From: Isoetes taiwanensis
Taxonomy: Eukaryota > Streptophyta > Lycopodiopsida > Isoetales > Isoetaceae
Assembly (NCBI GenBank): GCA_021234155.1
Contig: JAJEKV010000016.1
Location: forward strand, 18,909,501 to 18,973,500
Length of the DNA: 64,000 nucleotides
Reading direction: 5' to 3'
Under the pieces are notes generated by a model that was not told where the DNA came from, searched no databases, and saw nothing but the letters and a program-made list of their open reading frames with translations. Position numbers and translations under genes: made by a program. Below are positions 47,850 to 58,489 of this stretch, piece by piece (position 1 is the first letter of the stretch; each line of letters starts with the position of its first letter).

Positions 47850-48797
47850 CTTGAAATCCATCCAAACAGAAGAAGTATGTTTCAACTCGTCTTCGATAAC
47901 TCTATTTGCGACCTGTAAGATGCAAGCCTATGTATGCCAAGTGCAAAGCAAAGCTTTTTAATCAAGAACTGAGAAATGTGTATTGGGACCATAGCCAAAA
48001 CTTGAATAAGGTCAAAGAAATCAAGGCCTGGTCAAAGAAATCAAGGCCTAAAGGCGGGCAAAAAGGAGGCAAAGAAACTTGCTAGTTTGTGTACTTCAAA
48101 AAATGTTTCTGGAAGCGGGTGCACACGACATTTATGCATGGGAAGCTCAGGCCAAGCTTGTACAATGAGGCCTTCTTGGATTAGTTATAGACAAAACCCT
48201 AGCGAGATCTTTGGAATTTTCTAGAGCCATGAAGCAGAATCCAGGCCTTATGCGATCAAGTAGCAAAAAAATTGTCCTTTGGAATGAATTCACAGCTTAA
48301 GAATTAGATTCAAGCACATAATCAGACAGAACCAATTCAAAACTAGGATTTCTAGCCATATATGGCAGGGAAGAGAGAGCATCTATTAAGATTTCGTGCA
48401 TGAGACTATTGCAATCTAAGAATGTAATGCAATTTCGTACCTTTTGGGTGAACCCAATATCCGAAAACCAAGATTCAAAGACTTGTGCTTTGCAAAGATT
48501 CAACCCTAAATCATAGCTGCTTGCTGCCGGCATGCAAAGAATCTAAAAAGGGTTGTTAAGATGCAGGGGAGGCTCTATTAAAAGTTTCTATTTCAGTGGA
48601 GTACCTTTAGCATCAAGATGACCAGTACGCCAATTCAAGCTCCGATTCATCCCTGCGCTAGAACTAATCTGATATTCCTTCAAATCCGACCCATTTTCGG
48701 CACACTCCAAATAATCCGAAAATAAATTGCTCGAGTCGACTCGTAAAAAAGAAAAGAAAAGAAAAAGGGACAAAGAAATAAAAATGGAGGAAACCAT
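47850..48797 (-). CDS. Possible multi-exon gene remnant, unidentified
   Basis: Minus-strand blocks: 48797-48588 begins MVSSIFISLSLFLFFSFLRV, a signal-peptide-like hydrophobic start, and continues DYLECAENGSDLKEYQISSS to AAAG|GTACTC. 48541-48440 reads SYDLGLNLCKAQVFESWFSD-IGFTQK and ends at a donor-like GTACGA. About 48170-48050 reads GLIVQAWPELPMHKCRVHPL. A terminal block after CTTACAG (about 47916) reads VANRVIEDELKHTSSVWMDF-KKG and stops. The exon phases do not all agree, so it may be a pseudogene. The family is not recognised. Confidence 0.35.
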
Positions 48798-48799
48798 TG

Positions 48800-50180
48800 G
48801 CCATATAGATTTTTGGTAATAAAATTGTTGGGTGCACTCTAAAAGTACTGATCAGTACACCTCATGAATACGGCCATCAAATCATATGGAAACCATAGGA
48901 AAAGTTGTACAAAAAGACAAAGACAACCCCCTGTTATTATGCTAGATATTAAAATAACTTGTATAGCCAAGGTTGATCAGAATTGAATAAAATTTGATGC
49001 ATAAGCATTGTATATCATTTGATCACATAAAAGATAAGATTTTTTTTCCCCCTCTTACGGGGACGGAATTTTTATATTATATAGCAAGAAAAGTACAGTT
49101 TTTATGCTAGTAAAGGATTACTAGAGGAGTAATCTCAACATCTTCATCCCCTATTTGCAACTAATTGCTCTAGAAGCAAATAGATATGAAGCTCACAATT
49201 GCTCTCATAGCTGATACCCTTGAAAAGCACATATTTCTCTATCCACATCGTAACCAGAAATCTCCATGATGATCCGAAGTAGTTAAAAAGCTCATGAAAT
49301 GATACCTATCAAAGAACTGACCTGAATAACACAAACTTGAGAAGCCCAGAGTTTACTGATGCATCGAAACAGCCTTGCTTAGCAGTACAAGGCCCCTAGC
49401 TCTACATTGACAAGAAAACTTAAAAACATAAGGCCCATTCATCTAGGAGCTCATCCCCAGGTAGACTTAACAAAGATAACATCCATCAATGTTATTGCTG
49501 GGAATGCGTCTAATTCTTCAACAAATTCTGCAAAAAATTTTCAAGTTGCAATTCTAATAAGGAGTCTTTTGGAACATGAAGCCCATTCTTTAGGAGCTCA
49601 TCCCTAGATAGACTTAACAAAAATAATCTCCATCATCAGTAACGCATATTGAGAAATTCTTTTCTCACTCAAGATTGCAAACCCTATAGCTTCCTTGATA
49701 AGGAATCTTTTTGATTATCAATTCTAGAGACTGTATCTTTCTGCTAGCAAGAAAGAGTGGAAAGAAAGGAGATAAATTTCTTTCCAGAAGAACAGATTTA
49801 TATATCCTCTACTGAAAAAAGAATGCAAAATTTCTTCTTTACCTATTCTTGCAGCCTTCATTCTTCGCTTTATAAATCGGCATCCAAATGGATCTACCAT
49901 TTCAGTGTGTCTATTTAAGACATAGTGCAAGGCACCAAAGAACAAAACCTCGTTAGAAGATTACCTGCCATAAAAATGCCGCCGAAAAGAATAGATTTGC
50001 GAAGCTCCAACATGTCTTTTGTTACGAATCGTCCTATTCAACAAACTCAGATACATAACATCAGTTAAAAACTCTGGTAACAGGAACTTATGACATAAAT
50101 TCACCACCCAAGCGGACTCAGACTTGCGAATACTGCAATCAGGATCTTATCTGGCACTTCCCAATCTAATAATCTGATAG
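48800..50180. other. Gene-free stretch
   Basis: No recognised gene. A ~65-bp segment containing 'aggagctcatccc.aggtaga' occurs twice (about 49423 and 49571), about 150 bp apart. Confidence 0.5.
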
Positions 50181-50336
50181 AAAGAAAGAATGAATGAATG
50201 ATTTTTGCCGTCCACTGAGACCAATAGGTCTATGGGACCCAGAAGGAGCGCAACAAACTTATTGCTGTCCGGGTTAAAAAAATCCCCCGCCCCAAAGGTT
50301 TTCAAGGGAAAAACTATGGCAGTAATAAGAATGATG

Positions 50337-50666
50337 TCAAACTGTACAAGTATACATCATCATGAAATAAATGTATATATACATGTCAAGTCTGTGCCCG
50401 ATGACATAGCTGATCTCGCAGGGCCTGACCAACTCAGCATAGCGCGTCCGAAATTGATCATGTGCTGGGCAGCTTTGAAGGGTATGAGATTCATCCTCAA
50501 TGACTCCCATTTGGCAGCATTGACAAAGCCTGTCCTGGCGTGGCTCACCAATCCATCTGCCCATCTCAATTCGAAGATGGTGTGCCCATGTGCGAATGGA
50601 GGCAATGAGTCTGCGCCTTTTCATAGGCAAGTGGGTACGCAGGTAGCATTGTGGGCCTCGTTCCAA
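50337..50666 (-). pseudogene. LINE zf-RVT domain
   Basis: Reads RLIASIRTWAHHLRIEMGRW, then QDRLCQCCQMGVIEDESHTL followed by QSCPAHDQFRTRYAEL, a C-x2-C..H-x4-C reverse-transcriptase zinc-binding domain. It is in phase with the LINE at 51110-52480 but separated from it by degenerate sequence. Confidence 0.85.
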
Positions 50667-51109
50667 TGTGAGATTTATATGGCGCTAGTAGTGTGTTGTC
50701 TTGACCTATTCAATGGCACTGGCATCCCAAAGCTTGCTGAGGAAGCAAGCGTCAAGATATTGCCCCAAGCTATGGCGATCCGCCTCTGTTTGCACATGTA
50801 TGTATCAGTGCTCTTGCACATTCCATCTAGCCAAACATTGAGCTCTCTTTTCTGTCCAACAGGCCTTGAGGCGCTGCGGCCCCATTGCCATGATATAAGC
50901 TAGGTTAGGGAGACGAGCATCGCCATATTGGCCATCTTCTGAAAATAGACAATGTGGCGATCAAGGGCCGCCCTCTGAAGAGGCAAGAATCATGTCTCCT
51001 ACACTAGAATTTGATATGGGACTGTGAACTTCACCCCTAGTGCTCGTACGAAGAAGGCTTTCTGCACCTGCTCCAAGTCATCTTAGGTAGCGAGGGATAC
51101 TACTGGGCC

Positions 51110-52480
51110 TCATACTTCAACTCCGTATAAAAGGACAGGCTCCACTAAGACCTTGAACAGGTGTGATTGATGGGCCCAATCATACAACTCTGCTCTATGA
51201 CTATTGTTTTGTATTGCATGTAGTGCCTTCCAGCCCGTCGTCACTTGTAGCCATATGGATATGTCCAAGTGCATAGTAGAAGGAAACTGCACTTTCAAAT
51301 ATTTGTATGTGGATGCCATTCCACATTCTGCCCTCGGTAACTGAAGGAGGGGATCCTCGGCTAACATGAGGATGATACGAGAACCACCTTAGTCTTGGCC
51401 AGGTTGACGCGCATATCAATTGCTTGGCAGAATGTGTCCAGGGCATCGAGATGTCGTTGTATGTCTGCTGGTGTGTAAGCTAGGAGGTCCACATCATCAG
51501 CACATATTAACTGCCTGATGTTCTGGTGTAGAACGTGAGCTCTGTTGCCCCCATTATCAGTGAGCCAGCTCTCCAATGGATCAATGTAAAGCCCAAACAA
51601 TGTTGGGGAGAGAGGCCATCCCTGACGAACCCCGATACTACTATCAAATGGTTGGCTTGTCGGCTGCAACTGACCCGAGCATCTCTCATATAGCCTATAT
51701 ACTGCATTCTGCAAATCTACAGGAACCCCCAGCTGTCACAATCTTACCCATAGTTTTTCCCGAGGCATCATGTCAAACGCCTTCGCAAAATCCACGATGC
51801 AACAATATAGATCCTGAGGGCGGTTCCAGCCGTCTTCAACCAGAGTTAGCAATGTGAAGATGTGGTCAATGGTTGAGTGTCGGGGTCTGAATCCTGCCTG
51901 TGTGAGGGCGCGCACCTCTGCTGCCTCTGCCCAGCCCGTCAATTGCTGCTCGAGAATCCCAGCAAGCAATTTTGCAAACACCGAACTGATGATTATTCGG
52001 TAATTGGCTGGACAGTGCGAGTCACTTGACTTATAGATGGGAACAACTCTGCTATTGGTCCACTGCAGTGGGAAGCCTTCATGTAATGCCTTGTTGAACA
52101 AGGCGGTCAGCACTGGTACTATGGACGGCCCTGCCCACTTAAGCAATTCTGCCTGCATACCATCCAAGTCTGACGCTTTCCCATTGGCAAGACGCCGTAA
52201 GCCTTGTTCCACGTCCGAATCTCTGATTTCCAACACTGGGCCTTCTTGCAGGGGTAATGCTGCCTGTGCACCCCGAGGGTCGTATAACTGTTGCAAGTAT
52301 TGCCTCCACTGCTCGGGAGTGATGTTCCCTGTGGGCTGTACTAGTTTTCTGAGAACCCTTCGCCAGAAGGTCCTGGGGTGACGTTCCAGGAGGAAAACAT
52401 TTCTCTTTGATGCGCTGCAATGTACCTAGCTTTCTTAGCTTTAAGGAAGACCCGGTACTGTCTGACTGTCTGTTAAGCAA
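51110..52480 (-). pseudogene. LINE reverse transcriptase, broken
   Basis: Frame 52296-51736 has LRRLANGKASDLDGMQAELL, RVVPIYKSSDSHCPANYR, ALTQAGFRPRHSTIDHIFTL and CCIVDFAKAFDMMPREKLW, which holds the first catalytic Asp. Frame 51714-51361 has SSIGVRQGWPLSPTLFGLYI and QLICADDVDLLAYTPADIQR (the YADD box reads CADD, though both Asp remain) and VNLAKTKVV. Frame 51367-51110 has the thumb-like YKYLKVQF..HLFKVLVEPVLLYGVEV. At least two frameshifts and the Tyr-to-Cys change in the active site show it is inactive. Confidence 0.9.
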
Positions 52481-52802
52481 TCGCTATATCCTCTGGGCAT
52501 CTGTCATTAATTTACAAATTATAGAATGGAAATCTGGCTTAAGCTTTGATATTGGGATCTGGCTTTAATTTAGGAACAACAATGGTTTCTCTCTTCCTAC
52601 TCTGAGAATCTATCTATCCATCTGGATAAACTCTCTAGGAAATTCAACACATCTGGAATATAGGAATAACTTTGAAATGGCTTTGTATCATAAAAGAATT
52701 AAGAATAAACTTCATCTTTAGTGTCCCCATCTAGAAGCCATGTTCTCCTCCCCTCTCCCTTCTTAAAGACAAGATGTTCCCTTATTATAGCCTTGTCCCT
52801 TT

Positions 52803-53056
52803 TGGGTTGTCCTTTATAGTTTTTTTTTTGTCTAACCTTTTATGTCTTATTAAACCATGACCTTTTGTCACTTTACTATATTTTATTAACATGACTACTT
52901 TTATATTATAATAACTTAAGATAGCTGATTTAAGGCTCAAGATAATAAATATCTTAGATTAATATTCCTTTTGCTATCTATCTATCTTATATCATTGGGC
53001 TACTTTGGAATAGCTTTGCCTCTGTGTTCATCCCGCAAGTCCTCTGGGCCACATCC
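52803..53056. repeat. Inverted repeat arm 1 (partner 57015-57333)
   Basis: The sequence from 'gggttgtcctttatag' to 'cctctgggccacatcc' is the reverse complement of 57015-57333, about 4 kb away. The partner arm carries an extra internal ~60-bp duplication. A 35-bp segment next to each arm ('agatgatcgaggacgatcag...acgggaagg', at 53068 and 56955) is in the same orientation, so the rearrangement is not a simple inversion. Confidence 0.9.
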
Positions 53057-53099
53057 CCGCAAAACAGATGATCGAGGACGATCAGTCTTGAGACGGGAA

Positions 53100-54305
53100 G
53101 GAATAGAATAGAATAGAATAGTTTTTTTAACGTCCACGGAGACCAATAGGTCATGGGACCCATATAATGGGCTAGTACAATCATTACTACTAGGATTAAA
53201 AACCCTCACCGAAAGGTTTTCAAGGGAAAACCTTTGTAGTAATGATGATACTAGACAAGCAGAGATAATGACTACCGAGGGCTCGTGAATTGCGCACGTT
53301 TATCTAGAACCTCAAGTATGTATAATGCCAAGTCATGCACAGATGGTGCTCGGAAGTTGTGGGAAGCGTGGAATGGAATGCTAAGGTCAAAAATGATTCT
53401 CGACTATCTCAAAAGCGTGGCAACTCGTAAGAGTATGGCTTTCATCTTCAACTCAGAATCGCGGCAACAGTGCACATAGTCTCACTTCTCGCGGCAATGC
53501 GCCGCCGCTCCCATCTACTGTCTCAATCCAGAGGCTGTGGGACCCCGGCGAATTGATGCAATAGCTACAAGTTTGTTCCTCGACAATGAAGCAAGCAAAT
53601 AAGCTTGGGGCCCCGTGCCAAGGTGGGATTTATGTGTGCATGATAATGACCAGTTTTCACTTGGGCCAAAGTAATCTGCGTCCCATATCTTTTGAGAAAA
53701 AGCGACCATTGAGATATTGTTGCAAAAGCTCGAGGATCGAAATCGCAAGCATCGTGCAAAGGTTTCGTTTGCACAGCCCAACGCAAACCATGTAGTGCAA
53801 TGCTCTTTCCAACATCATTTCAAACGCCGAGGAGATTCAGCCATGGCAAGTGCAAGAACAGATACCTAACATCATCCATGTGGTGCACCTTGCGAGATAT
53901 AGTGGAGATGGCACTTCATGGCGTAATGTTGAAGAGGCCAAAATCTGCCTCTCTTGTAAAAGAATAGCATAGGGCACCGTTGTTTTAACTCGAGGCTATA
54001 AGTGAGAAAGGACTTTTTGCACCGGGCCCAAGCTCTCCCAAGCACTAGCACTAATGGCGTGCCCCCACACTCGGAACCATACAAGTAAAACAAAGCTCTA
54101 CCAAAGCCCAAACAAGTGGGCTTTTCCGCGGGCCAATCATGAATTTGCGGCGAAAACAATTGCTTTGCATTGCATAGAGTGCTCTCCATCCAAAGAACCA
54201 CCGGCTTGGTAATACTAATCGCTCCCAAAGTGTGTTCTGGTGTAATTCTACACCAAGATACTTGTAGCTATCTACAACTTCAACTTCGCGGCTATCATAG
54301 TGCAA
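53100..54305 (-). mobile_element. LINE fragment C (3' half), minus strand
   Basis: The same family as fragment B. The 3' UTR at 53127-53260 shares 'gagaccaataggtc.atggga' and 'ggttttcaagggaaaa' with 50215-50330, and the tail is (AATAG)n at 53103-53122. A zf-RVT remnant (about 53480-53380) reads VEDESHTLTSC with a preceding stop. The thumb or connector (54305-53880) reads VEVVDSYKYLGVELHQNTLW, RALYAMQSN, then ALFYLYGSECGG. Frames are broken and no RT palm is present. Confidence 0.85.
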
Positions 54306-54309
54306 TATG

Positions 54310-55020
54310 TAGCATTATAACAAGGGGTTTTTTTTGTGATTTTATACGCTTTTTGGCATGGTTTTCATATGATTTCACAGGCGTATTCACGTGGACTACT
54401 AAACGGTATTTCTAGAGTGCACCCATTTGTTAGCCATTGATTTTAAAGAAGAGGGAAAATCGTGTGGTTGTGGGACTTCTATTCTATTGTTTGCATGTTT
54501 TTTAAAGTTAGGTTTCAAATATTAAGATAATATTAGGTTTGTGGTTTTCAAAAGAAACGTTTTTGAAGCGATTAGGGTTCCGGATTTGGCATCGATGGCT
54601 CTGATACAGGGTTAATTGGTCCATGGCAGAGGAGTTCCGTGAAGAGGCGGATTTCAGAGTTGTTTGAAGGCGAGCACAGGACTGATGTTTTGCAGTGTTG
54701 ATGCAGAAAAGCAAGCAGAACAGTGTTGATGCAGAAAAGCAAGCAGACAGCGAGTTTTGGGGATGTTTTGCATAGGCCTTGATGGCATGGGCATGCCGGA
54801 TTTGCAGGGCGAAGCATGGTGTTCCTTCATATTATTTCAGGAGATTATTTCCTTCATATTGTATTGTTTGGGGTTTCCTTCATATTATTTCTTGGATTTG
54901 GATACATGGCTTCTACTCCATTGCAACAGGGTTCTGGCAGGCTGAGGGCTAGCGCACAGGACACCGGAGATGTTTTAATGTCTGGCAGTTCATAGTATTC
55001 TCTCATGCTCCTTTTCATGC
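54310..55020. other. Gene-free stretch
   Basis: A 29-bp perfect tandem duplication ('cagtgttgatgcagaaaagc...') lies at about 54697-54755. No gene seen before the RING-PHD remnant. Confidence 0.6.
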
Positions 55021-55021
55021 T

Positions 55022-55720
55022 AGAAGTGGCCTGTCAGAAGCAGGAGCAGAATCTCAAAGGAATCCAATACAGGAATTTGATGTTAGTGAGCAAAGTAACA
55101 AAGATTCTGGGCTTTGTGAGCTAAAGAATTTGAATATGCCAGATGTTGAATCTGATAAAACAAGCACAGCAACAAAGAATAATGCATTGGGAAAAAATGT
55201 TGCTACTGAAGAGGAGACAACCGTAGTATGTGGCATATGTCTCTCAGAGAGCAACGAAGTAGAACAGGGTAAATTGAATTGTTGTGATCACTATTTTTGC
55301 TTCCCAATGGTCTAAAGTAGAATCACGTTGTCCACTCTGTAAGCAACGTTTTGTTTCTATCAAGCGACCAGTAACAGAAGGACATAGCCGCAGCAGGACA
55401 GTTAGGGTACCAATGCGTAATCAGGTATATCTCCTTCTTTGGCTTCTTAACAATTTATGTCTTGTAACGCTGTTTCTAACAAAGGCCTTTCCTAGAAAAA
55501 CATGTCATGATATTGTGATACATTGATGAATTCGCACTTCTTTCAGGTTTATGTACCATCAGAAGAGGATGTTCACGAAAGTCTGGGCATTTTTGTGTGA
55601 CCGCAAATCTTTTGTGTCAGACTGCCATGCACTTCTACAATTGCACTGTGCAAATCCCTCTGGCAAAACTGTGTGTTGCTTCAGCAAGTCCAATTTGTTG
55701 TACTTGTTCTACATACTTTC
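55022..55720 (+). pseudogene. RING-PHD finger protein pseudogene
   Basis: The plus strand reads SEAGAESQRNPIQEFDVSEQ and ATEEETTVVCGICLSESNEV, then KLNCCDHYFCF, the first half of a RING. A deletion of a few codons then shifts the frame, and SKVESRCPLCKQRFVSIKRP gives the second half. The exon ends RVPMRNQ|GTATAT. After an intron (about 55426-55545, TTTCAG acceptor) VYVPSEEDVHESLGIF follows, then a shifted segment ANLLCQ.CHALLQLHCANPSG resembling a PHD finger. This order (RING, linker with VRVP..DQVY.PSEEE, PHD) matches plant PHD-RING proteins that act as chromatin readers or E3 ligases. The RING deletion and later frameshifts inactivate it. Confidence 0.8.
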
Positions 55721-55859
55721 TTCTTATTCAAATGTATGTTATTGGTGCTTGCCATCTATGGAAACAAGCTGCTGTTAAGTTTGGAGTTATATTAGAGTTT
55801 TCTTATTCTTCATGTAATTCAAATTTACAGAGCTGCAGGTTGTAATGCAAGCAGCTCTA

Positions 55860-56270
55860 GTGTTGAACAGGAATGGAGTTCCATCTGTGCACAGTGTATG
55901 GGTGGAAAATGGGGTTTGACCCCATCTTGTTTTTGATGAACGGCCATATTTTGTGGGTTTGGAATAATCCATGGAATATTACTTGGATCAAGGGCTAAGG
56001 TTAGACGAGTATGAGGGTTAGACGAGTATGAGAACCCCTTATGCTAGTTTGTGTACACGTTTTCATTTGCATTGTTTTTATGATTTTTATATTCTATAGG
56101 CCCTAAATTTTTTGTTCTTCACAGATCTCACAAACATATAACAATATATAACACTAAACAATGATTATATGACTTTCTTTTTGGTTTAGATGATATATAT
56201 TCACTAAGGGAGGTTGGACTGTGTATATGTTGTATTGTTGCTTGTTTGTTTATTTGGTTTTGTTTTTTTT
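55860..56270. other. Gene-free stretch
   Basis: AT-rich. A 17-bp tandem duplication ('ggttagacgagtatgag') lies at about 55999-56035. A T-run precedes the repeat at 56278. Confidence 0.6.
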
Positions 56271-56277
56271 TTTGTTA

Positions 56278-56640
56278 GGGCCCGAAGGGCCAAAAAAAAT
56301 TTTTAGTATAACTACCGACACATAACTAACATTAACATTAATTATTACAAACCATTGCATTCCACACTTAAAAATAAAATTCCCCCTTAAACCCCCTTTG
56401 GTTTGGGTGCATATTCACACGGGGGGTGACGTAGGGCGGCGAGAGCTCCTAAAATCATGTTATACATGTACAAAATCAATACCATATAGTACGTTATCTC
56501 AAATCTTATAGTATTTCGTAAATTGTGTTATACAGTATACCAAAACTTGTACAGGCATACCCCACAAATGAGGATCTTTATGTACGGTCTAGATCGAGGA
56601 ATAAAAGGCATATATGCTCATCCAACAGCTCTCGATGCCC
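56278..56640 (-). repeat. Dispersed repeat (LINE-3'-end-like), copy 2
   Basis: Homologous to 33321-33635. It starts with the palindrome GGCCCGAAGGGCC and contains arm 1 of the perfect 51-bp inverted repeat. The reverse transcriptase fragment at 56684-56943 lies on its minus-strand upstream side, which supports a LINE 3' region. Confidence 0.75.
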
Positions 56641-56694
56641 AGAGTCACCCCCCGTGTGAATATGCACCCAAACCAAAGGGGGTTTAAGGGGGAA
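56380..56694. repeat. Perfect 51-bp inverted repeat
   Basis: Arm 1 at 56380-56430 and arm 2 at 56644-56694 are exact reverse complements of 51 bp, separated by 213 bp. Arm 1 is part of the dispersed repeat. Arm 2 abuts the LINE reverse transcriptase fragment. The perfect identity implies a recent fold-back event or gene conversion. Confidence 0.95.
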
Positions 56695-56943
56695 CATTGT
56701 GACGAGAAGATTGAACTACCAAAAGCTTGGTCTTTTGGAGATTAACACGCAAACATGTGTTCTCACAAAAACTGTGTAGAGCATGTAAATGTTGCTGCAT
56801 ACTAGCAGCGGTATGTGCCAGAAGTGAAACATCATCAGCATACATAAGTTGTCTAATGATATAGTGTGCCAAATGTGGACCTCCGCCACCATGATTATCA
56901 AGCCGTTCTTCCAATTGATCAATGTACAAGCCAAAGAGCATAT
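56684..56943 (-). mobile_element. LINE fragment D (reverse transcriptase YADD region)
   Basis: The minus strand reads MLFGLYIDQLEERLDNHGGG, then RQLMYADDVSLLAHTAASMQ, then LRVNLQKTKLLVVQSSRHN. The YADD catalytic box is intact here. The sequence is clearly related to the fragment at 51361-51714. It is only ~86 codons, cut on both sides by rearranged sequence. Confidence 0.85.
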
Positions 56944-57014
56944 ATAGAAGGAGACAGATGATCGATGATGATTAGTCTTAAGACGGGAAGGAATTGTTAT
57001 GGCACGAGCTCCAG

Positions 57015-57333
57015 GGTGTGGCCCAGAGGACTTGCGGGATGAACACAGAGGCAAAGCTATTCCAAAGTAGCCCAATGATATAAGATAGATAGATAGCAAA
57101 TGGAATATTAATCTAAGATATTTATTACCTTGAGCCTTAAATTAGCTATCTTAAGTTATTATAATATAAAATTAGTCATGTTAATAAAATATACTTGAGC
57201 CTTAAATTAGTTATCTTAAGTTATTATAATATAAGTCATGTTAATAAAATATAGTAAAGGTGACGTAAAAGGTCATGGCTTAATAAGACATAAAAGGTTA
57301 GACCAAAAAAATAAGACTATAAAAGACAACCCA
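57015..57333. repeat. Inverted repeat arm 2 (partner 52803-53056)
   Basis: Reverse complement of arm 1 from 'ggtgtggcccagaggac' to 'aaagacaaccca'. It contains a direct duplication of 'ttgagccttaaattagctatcttaa...' (about 57132-57195 and 57196-57255) that is single in arm 1. Confidence 0.9.
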
Positions 57334-57879
57334 ACATGGCCTAAACAAAATGTCAATAGGAGGCTGACTATTGCATCTTATCTTTCTTTCAGCCAAGAGG
57401 CTGAAGAGATATCTACTGAAACTTCACGTACCACTGGCAAACCAATTCATCCTATATTTCCTACATATTATTCCAAGACAACTGGTCTCCCCCAAGAGTT
57501 ATGCAACAAGTGATTTGCTGCGAATATAATTTGCATGGTCGTTTATTGCCCAAAATTTCTTACATTATCAACCCTGTTCCAAAGTCCAGGAAGAGTGGTA
57601 TAGTAGCGATGACTAGTCCCCAGCACTCCATAATTGTTTGTATTAAATCTAGGCACTCCATAATTCTTTCTCTTAGTAACGTAATAGCATTTTGCACATT
57701 AGTCGCTTCCTCTATAAAGCAAATGAGCATCATTTAAATATGTATAGAAACTCAAACTTGTACCAATAAGAAAGAGGCAAAAAAAAAGGAAAAAGAAAAC
57801 AAAAATTCAAGTGCAATTTGAATAACAAAACGATATGATATATTTATAACTGGAGATAATGTACATCTATTAAAGTCTG

Positions 57880-58480
57880 TACCAGCAATATGCCACTTAA
57901 GAGGCCAATAATAGGATGGCAATTTCTCCATTCCCTGCTCCATGTAATGATTAATTTTAGAAAGCAAATCACCCAAGTTATTGCCACAGTTAGCCAACAA
58001 AATATGTTCAACATGATCGGACGGATATTCCATCTGCTACATTACTCATTGGGTGCGCTTTCATATCTGCAGCAAGTTTAAAATAACTAAGCCAGTGATG
58101 AGTTCCATGACACACAATTTGTTACCGGGTATAATTGGTGTCGAAGAGATAAAACATATGTAGCTTCCTGCAAGACTCAAAGTGGATTTGTATCTTTCAA
58201 CATCGATTAGAACTGTATTGCCATAGTACTCTGGATACTCTTTCCATATCACATAATTTAACAATCTGTTCTCCTCTGTAATTTCAGAAGTCTTTGCAAG
58301 ATAATTGGCGGTCTTGGCCACATCCAAATAATCAACAACACATCTCTTCAGTTGAAGAGTATGCCTGAGCCAATGCGTTCTGGATTCTACCTTCCTTGAA
58401 TCCTCTCTATTTTTTGGAGGTACATCCCCTATCTCGTTCATAATCTCATCTAATTCGGGATGATGTGTCTTGGTATGTTT
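57880..58480 (-). CDS. Unidentified coding remnant, two blocks
   Basis: Block 1 (about 58480-58110) reads CKKHTKTHHPELDEIMNEIG, RTHWLRHTLQLKRCVVDYLD, ENRLLNYVIWKEYPEYYGNT and RYKSTLSLAGSYICF. Block 2 (58025-57880), after an AGCAG site, reads YPSDHVEHILLANCGNNLGD and HYMEQGMEKLPSYYWPLKWH. The codon content looks genuine, and the blocks probably belong to one minus-strand gene separated by a short intron or a frameshift. The family is not recognised. It could be a domesticated or decayed transposase, but no DDE motif can be placed. Confidence 0.45.
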
Positions 58481-58489
58481 TTTGCAGGG

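Larger units (their letters stand above)
50186..52490 (-). mobile_element. LINE fragment B (RT to 3' end), minus strand
   Basis: 5'-truncated LINE. The 3' end lies at about 50205, with a simple-repeat tail (minus-strand CATTC units, 50186-50203). It has a ~130-bp 3' UTR homologous to that of the copy at 53100, the zf-RVT domain at 50337-50666, a connector, and the reverse transcriptase at 51110-52300. Pre-RT sequence reaches about 52490. It belongs to a different lineage from the GC-rich L1 at 24-29.6 kb. Confidence 0.9.
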
